This document shows, piece after piece, positions 60,194 through 64,000 of a stretch of DNA of 64,000 nucleotides. Positions within the stretch are counted from its first letter, which is position 1. Every line of letters begins with the position of its first letter. The stretch covers positions 496,001 to 560,000 of the forward strand of contig JAWSVM010000001.1 in assembly GCA_033851915.1 (NCBI GenBank), given 5' to 3'. The position numbers were made by a program, and so were the translations under genes. Origin of the DNA: UBA1672 sp033851915 (GTDB lineage Bacteria; Pseudomonadota; Alphaproteobacteria; Micavibrionales; Micavibrionaceae). The notes under the pieces were generated by a model that made no database searches, was not told the DNA's origin, and worked only from the letters and a program-made list of their open reading frames with translations.

Positions 60194-63100
60194 TTAAACC
60201 GTAATCAAATTACCTGATGTTTCCAGTGCACCTTCATCCGTCAGCCCGGTAACACCGAGAAGCGTTGCAACTTGAACAAAATTATCTGCACCACCATCCG
60301 CATCAACCAATAGAACACTATCGGTGCCATTATCAGTGATTTGAACAAAATCTGAAATCGCGTCCGTCAGTTCATCATAACCATTTAATAAATCTGCAAT
60401 ATTAATGGCATCATTTTCGGCTATATCAAAATCAGTTATCGTATCAACGTTTGAGAATGCCGAAGCGGATTCAAATACGAACGTATCTGCATCATTGCCG
60501 CCGGATAACGTATCAACACCGCCGCCGCCATACAGGATATCATTTCCGTCATTACCATTTAGGGCATCATCTCCATCGCGCCCAAATAATGTTTCGTTAA
60601 ATGCCGCCCCATTAAGCGTATCTGCGCCAGATGTACCATCTTCAAACACTCTGATATCACGGAACATCGCCTCGCCTGTTGCATCATCATCGTCATCATT
60701 CACAAAAATGAGGTTATCAATTTGCGTTCCGATAGCATTATAATCAGATAACTTCACAGTAATGGTTTCCCACGTCCCAGCCGTTTCACTATAGAGCGTA
60801 TTTTGACCACTGCTTAGGCTTTGATAGCCATCCAGACGAATAATTTCGGCAGCATTATGCGATGTACCGCCACCCGTAATACTGCGCCCTACAGGTAAGA
60901 AAACCAATCCCTGAATTTCACCTTGAACAACTGTTTGATAATCAAGTTGAACATAGGTGTTATCCGTCACCGTGTAATCGAAATCGAGTACTTTCCAGCT
61001 ATTACCGGCAATATGCATTTGTGTTTTGTCGACAACATCGAAGGTACTCGTTGTTTCATCCTGACCCTTATAAGACACAAAATCCGACACTGCAAAATCT
61101 ATAATTTCCGGAGAAACGCTGATTGGCTCTGCGGTGTTTTCATAGACAAGTACATTCCTGAAAAAGCTGTCTGCATCCGGCACGGACGTATCATCGTCAT
61201 TCTCGAAGAGCATATAACTAAACGCGCCGGTATAATATTCACCAACGTTAATGCTGTAATGAACCCAGTTTCCCAAATCGCCGTCATAGGTATCTGTGTT
61301 TCCAATGCCAGAATTTTGCGTTCCAAAAACCCTGAACAGGTTAGAAGCATTAACCGCATTGTTGTTAACAAAGCCAACACCATGCAAATCGCCTATAGAT
61401 GTTGATTTAAAGTCAAATTCAAGGATAGTGTCCGCCGTCACCGTATAGGCAAAGTCAATCTTTTCCCATGTGTTTTCGGAAAGATGCAATGTTGCGCCGC
61501 CATCTTCAATGGCATAAATATCACTCACATTTTGTGAGCCGCCATAGCCGGTTACCGTGTATGCATTAAAATCAATGCTGGTGGTGGCCAAGCTTTGTAA
61601 TGTTGCTAAATCTATGGCCGCGGCACCGTTAAACACGAACTCTTCAATCAAATTAATGTCATTGAATGTGATGGAGTTATTGGCATCGAAGGTGAGCGTA
61701 TTGCCGATGATCACAACATCTTCAGGTGCGAACACCGCGTCAATAATCACGCGATCAATATCTGTGCCGACTTCATTGATAATATCATGGCCGGTATCCA
61801 CCACGCCATAGCCACTCAACACGATATAGTCATCCGCGCCAAGGCCACCTTCCAGCACGTCATCGCCGAGGCTGCCATCCAGAATATCATTATCCGCGCC
61901 ACCATATAGAGTGTCATTGCCCGTGCCGCCATAAAGCGCATCATCACCGGCCTCACCATATAGAGTATCATTACCCTCTTGCCCATAAACAACATCACCA
62001 CCAACACCGGCATAGATGACATCATCGCCATCCAGTGCCTCGATAATATTGCGATCAGACCCAAGCGCCGAGGTAGAGGATGTCGCCGTATATGCATCCG
62101 CATTATCCGTGAGTTTCTCGATGAGAGATAAAGGAGAATCATTATCAAATTTTACACCGGAAAAATAATTCCATTCGGCAAATTCTATGTTTTCTATGTG
62201 ATGACCAGCAGAAAAGTGATCCTTTATTGTTATAAGACCGTCTCGATCACTAAATGAAAGAACAAGGTCATTATCAATGTACGAAAATATGGTGTTGACC
62301 AAAACAATTCCAGAAGAAAGAACCATTGAGTCGTTTACGCCAGATTCATCATAAATGACATTTTCTCCCATTGTCGTATAGTACCCATAATAATTATGCG
62401 TAACTGAGCTAAACGCATAAATATCATTTCCGTTACCCCCGCGAATATCCGAAAATCCTGCTGTATAATCATTCAGGATAGCAGAGCTCCCCGTTAGAAT
62501 AATATCATCGCCAGCCCCACCCAATACCAACTTATCTTTATTTTCACCTGAATGGGATACAATAACATCGTTCCCAATCCCAGCATGGACAGTATCACCA
62601 CCAAAAACAGAATAAATCAAATCATCGCCAGCGCCACCGTTTATATAATCATCATCCGCACCATCACGAACATCATCATCGCCATCACCAGCATAGATTT
62701 CTTTTCGTCCTATACCCGGGATTCCTGCACCAGAATATCCACGAATCCAGTCATTTCCATCACCACCATAAACAATATCTATTCCATCACCAGTCCACAC
62801 ATCATCATCACCCGCACCAGCATCAAGAAAGTCATTCCCTTCACCTCCATGCAACTCATCATCACCTGAGCCACCATAAAGTTTATCATTACCACCATGC
62901 CCTAGAAGGCTATCATTACCGCCATAACCGTATATAATATCATCTCCAGGAGATAAGCTGTCGACACCAGGGCCATTGATTTTATCTCCATACAAACCAT
63001 CAGCACCATCTGTTCCATAAAGTTTATCATTACCATCCCCACCGTAAACAGCTGAACCGTAAGAAAGTGGATTGGAAATGCCGTAAAAAATATCATCGCC

Positions 63101-63673
63101 TTCCCCAAGCCAGAGTGATCCGACATGACCATAGGCAACATCATTGCCAGTTCCTGCCCAAACTTGAAAAGCATAACTTAGAAAAAGAAGGTCATCTCCT
63201 TCCTTAGCATTCCCTGAAGGTGTGGCGCTGCTACTATTCATAGTCGCATCTGTTCCCACACCAATGAACATAATATCGTTTCCAGAAGACCCCTGCACCA
63301 TTGCCCAGCCACCAGCTAATCCTTGCGTAAAAACCAAATTAGAATCCGTAAGGTCAATAGTGTTTCCGCTTATAAAATTCAAAGTTTCAATCATTGAACT
63401 AGAAGACAAAAAATGATCTTCAATGCGAATTGTTCCACCATCCTGAACATCAATAAACAAATCATCGCCATCTTGCACTAACGCTATAGAGCGCCAATCA
63501 ATCGCAGCATCAAACTGGATGGTGTCATTACCGCCGGAATCCACAATTACATCATTCCAACCGGTCAGGTAATAGCGAAACAAATCATTTCCACCAAGCC
63601 CTTGAATCGTATCATCTTCTAACAAGTTCGTATCCAGTGTATCGTCGCCTGTTGTTCCTGTGATCGTCGCCAT
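60194..63673 (-). CDS. RTX-type secreted protein with hemolysin-like calcium-binding repeats
   Basis: 1159 aa, very acidic, without an N-terminal signal peptide. Many nonapeptide repeats of the GGxGxDxLx type appear in two blocks, about residues 210-390 (GGDGNDKLYG, GGSGDDELHG, GGEGNDFLDAG) and 545-620 (GEAGDDALYG, GGTGNDTLYG), plus a short set near the C-terminus (GRDGDDALNG). Between them lie two related modules of about 130 residues (starting near 715 and 870) with lectin- or carbohydrate-binding-like strands. The C-terminus ADTFVFESASAFSNVDTITDF is of the type I secretion kind. It is probably exported by a type I system not present here and could be an EPS-binding matrix protein. AGGAGAG precedes the ATG. 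Confidence 0.85.
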   Translation of the reverse strand: MATITGTTGDDTLDTNLLEDDTIQGLGGNDLFRYYLTGWNDVIVDSGGNDTIQFDAAIDWRSIALVQDGDDLFIDVQDGGTIRIEDHFLSSSSMIETLNFISGNTIDLTDSNLVFTQGLAGGWAMVQGSSGNDIMFIGVGTDATMNSSSATPSGNAKEGDDLLFLSYAFQVWAGTGNDVAYGHVGSLWLGEGDDIFYGISNPLSYGSAVYGGDGNDKLYGTDGADGLYGDKINGPGVDSLSPGDDIIYGYGGNDSLLGHGGNDKLYGGSGDDELHGGEGNDFLDAGAGDDDVWTGDGIDIVYGGDGNDWIRGYSGAGIPGIGRKEIYAGDGDDDVRDGADDDYINGGAGDDLIYSVFGGDTVHAGIGNDVIVSHSGENKDKLVLGGAGDDIILTGSSAILNDYTAGFSDIRGGNGNDIYAFSSVTHNYYGYYTTMGENVIYDESGVNDSMVLSSGIVLVNTIFSYIDNDLVLSFSDRDGLITIKDHFSAGHHIENIEFAEWNYFSGVKFDNDSPLSLIEKLTDNADAYTATSSTSALGSDRNIIEALDGDDVIYAGVGGDVVYGQEGNDTLYGEAGDDALYGGTGNDTLYGGADNDILDGSLGDDVLEGGLGADDYIVLSGYGVVDTGHDIINEVGTDIDRVIIDAVFAPEDVVIIGNTLTFDANNSITFNDINLIEEFVFNGAAAIDLATLQSLATTSIDFNAYTVTGYGGSQNVSDIYAIEDGGATLHLSENTWEKIDFAYTVTADTILEFDFKSTSIGDLHGVGFVNNNAVNASNLFRVFGTQNSGIGNTDTYDGDLGNWVHYSINVGEYYTGAFSYMLFENDDDTSVPDADSFFRNVLVYENTAEPISVSPEIIDFAVSDFVSYKGQDETTSTFDVVDKTQMHIAGNSWKVLDFDYTVTDNTYVQLDYQTVVQGEIQGLVFLPVGRSITGGGTSHNAAEIIRLDGYQSLSSGQNTLYSETAGTWETITVKLSDYNAIGTQIDNLIFVNDDDDDATGEAMFRDIRVFEDGTSGADTLNGAAFNETLFGRDGDDALNGNDGNDILYGGGGVDTLSGGNDADTFVFESASAFSNVDTITDFDIAENDAINIADLLNGYDELTDAISDFVQITDNGTDSVLLVDADGGADNFVQVATLLGVTGLTDEGALETSGNLITV

Positions 63674-63827
63674 GATGGGCTCTCCTGTGGTTTATATGAT
63701 GAATGGAAATACAAATGTAGGTAGAAAAAATCTAAAAGGATATCTAGAAAATGTATTAATTTTTCTATATGATGCGCTCTTCTTATTTGTTGTCGTGAGT
63801 ATTTTTAAAACAACGATTGTAACAGCC

Positions 63828-63866
63828 TGAGAAAAGTTATCATTAGGCTTTCAGCACAGCCATTTT
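63828..63866. repeat. Repeat copy D upstream of the RTX gene
   Basis: CCTGAGAAAAGTTATCATTA and the following bases to CAGCACAGCCATTTTT align without gaps to the second half of copy C (shared AAGTTATCAT and CACAGCCATTTT). It lies about 160 bases upstream of the RTX ATG. The remaining 63867-64000 shows no gene. Confidence 0.55.
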
Positions 63867-64000
63867 TCACTTTTATTTAAGATCTCTACAGTCGAGGGAT
63901 CCATTAGAGATGTGCGCGTGGCGTGATGACATACAATATGAAGATTAATTGAAATCTTAACACTTATTTACCCGAATAGTGTAGTATGAGAAATATGAGA

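Noticed and set aside
60405..62869. Several + strand frames opposite the RTX gene
   Set aside because: Antisense shadows of the repetitive acidic coding sequence, with Ser/Thr/Ile-rich products and no start signals.
60194..63673. Regular repeats as a CRISPR array
   Set aside because: They are in-frame GGxGxDxLx codons of an RTX protein, with no conserved repeat-spacer structure.

Overview
The window looks like a chromosome segment from an alphaproteobacterium. The reasons are a Dot/Icm-type (type IVB) coupling-protein pair, a recombinase/DUF2924/DUF5681/ParB-methylase module of the kind common on alphaproteobacterial islands, and an exopolysaccharide (EPS) locus driven by sigma-54-like promoters. 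A Micavibrio-like lineage is possible, but that is only a guess from gene content. I see no insertion sequence, rRNA or CRISPR array.

Region 1 (1-6476). A partial Fic-like gene with a degenerate active-site motif faces three minus-strand secretion genes: icmO/dotL with a repetitive Pro/Ala-rich tail, a single-TM protein and icmP/dotM, plus a small pilin-like gene. tRNA-Thr(TGT) and tRNA-Gln(TTG) follow.

Region 2 (6471-23870) reads as a roughly 17.4-kb genomic island inserted at the 3' end of tRNA-Gln. It has a large serine recombinase at the tRNA end and a matching direct repeat at the far end. Cargo: a SEC-C zinc-motif protein, DUF2924, DUF5681, a ParB-like/N6-adenine methylase fusion, a GIY-YIG nuclease, a lipoprotein and a long inverted-repeat element. 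Beside these lies a candidate defence pair: a 1442-aa NACHT-like NTPase with a C-terminal PD-(D/E)xK-like domain, and a small protein with a HEPN-type RNxxxH motif. An AT-rich quorum-sensing block follows: XRE regulator, fatty-acid desaturase, PhyH dioxygenase, LuxR, LuxI and a small downstream gene, with two lux-box-like palindromes.

Region 3 (23942-59934) is a large envelope/EPS programme. It covers precursor supply (glmM, glmS, a UDP-sugar epimerase), glycosyltransferases, a GT2-phosphoglycosyltransferase fusion, Wzx flippase, Wzy/ligase, Wzz-like chain-length protein, a multi-SLBB export protein and a BY-kinase-like ATPase without its Walker lysine. It also has an exosortase with two cognate surface proteins carrying a shared PAPLAG sorting signal. 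Regulators are dense: a histidine kinase with a LOV photosensor-like domain, several receiver proteins, an HPt protein, a HATPase-REC-SpoIIE phosphatase, a STAS antagonist and an NtrC-type activator. Nine sites match the sigma-54 GG-N10-GC pattern in front of transcription units. A palindrome TTTCTCA-N3-TGAGAAA (and variants) lies near several of them and beside the activator gene, so the region looks like one sigma-54 regulon.

Region 4 (59935-64000) has a repeat copy fused to a recombinase remnant, then a 1159-aa RTX-type secreted protein gene, then a further repeat copy. The repeat copies near 23.8, 60.0 and 63.8 kb, with the tRNA-Gln copy, suggest that several segments accreted stepwise at this tRNA.
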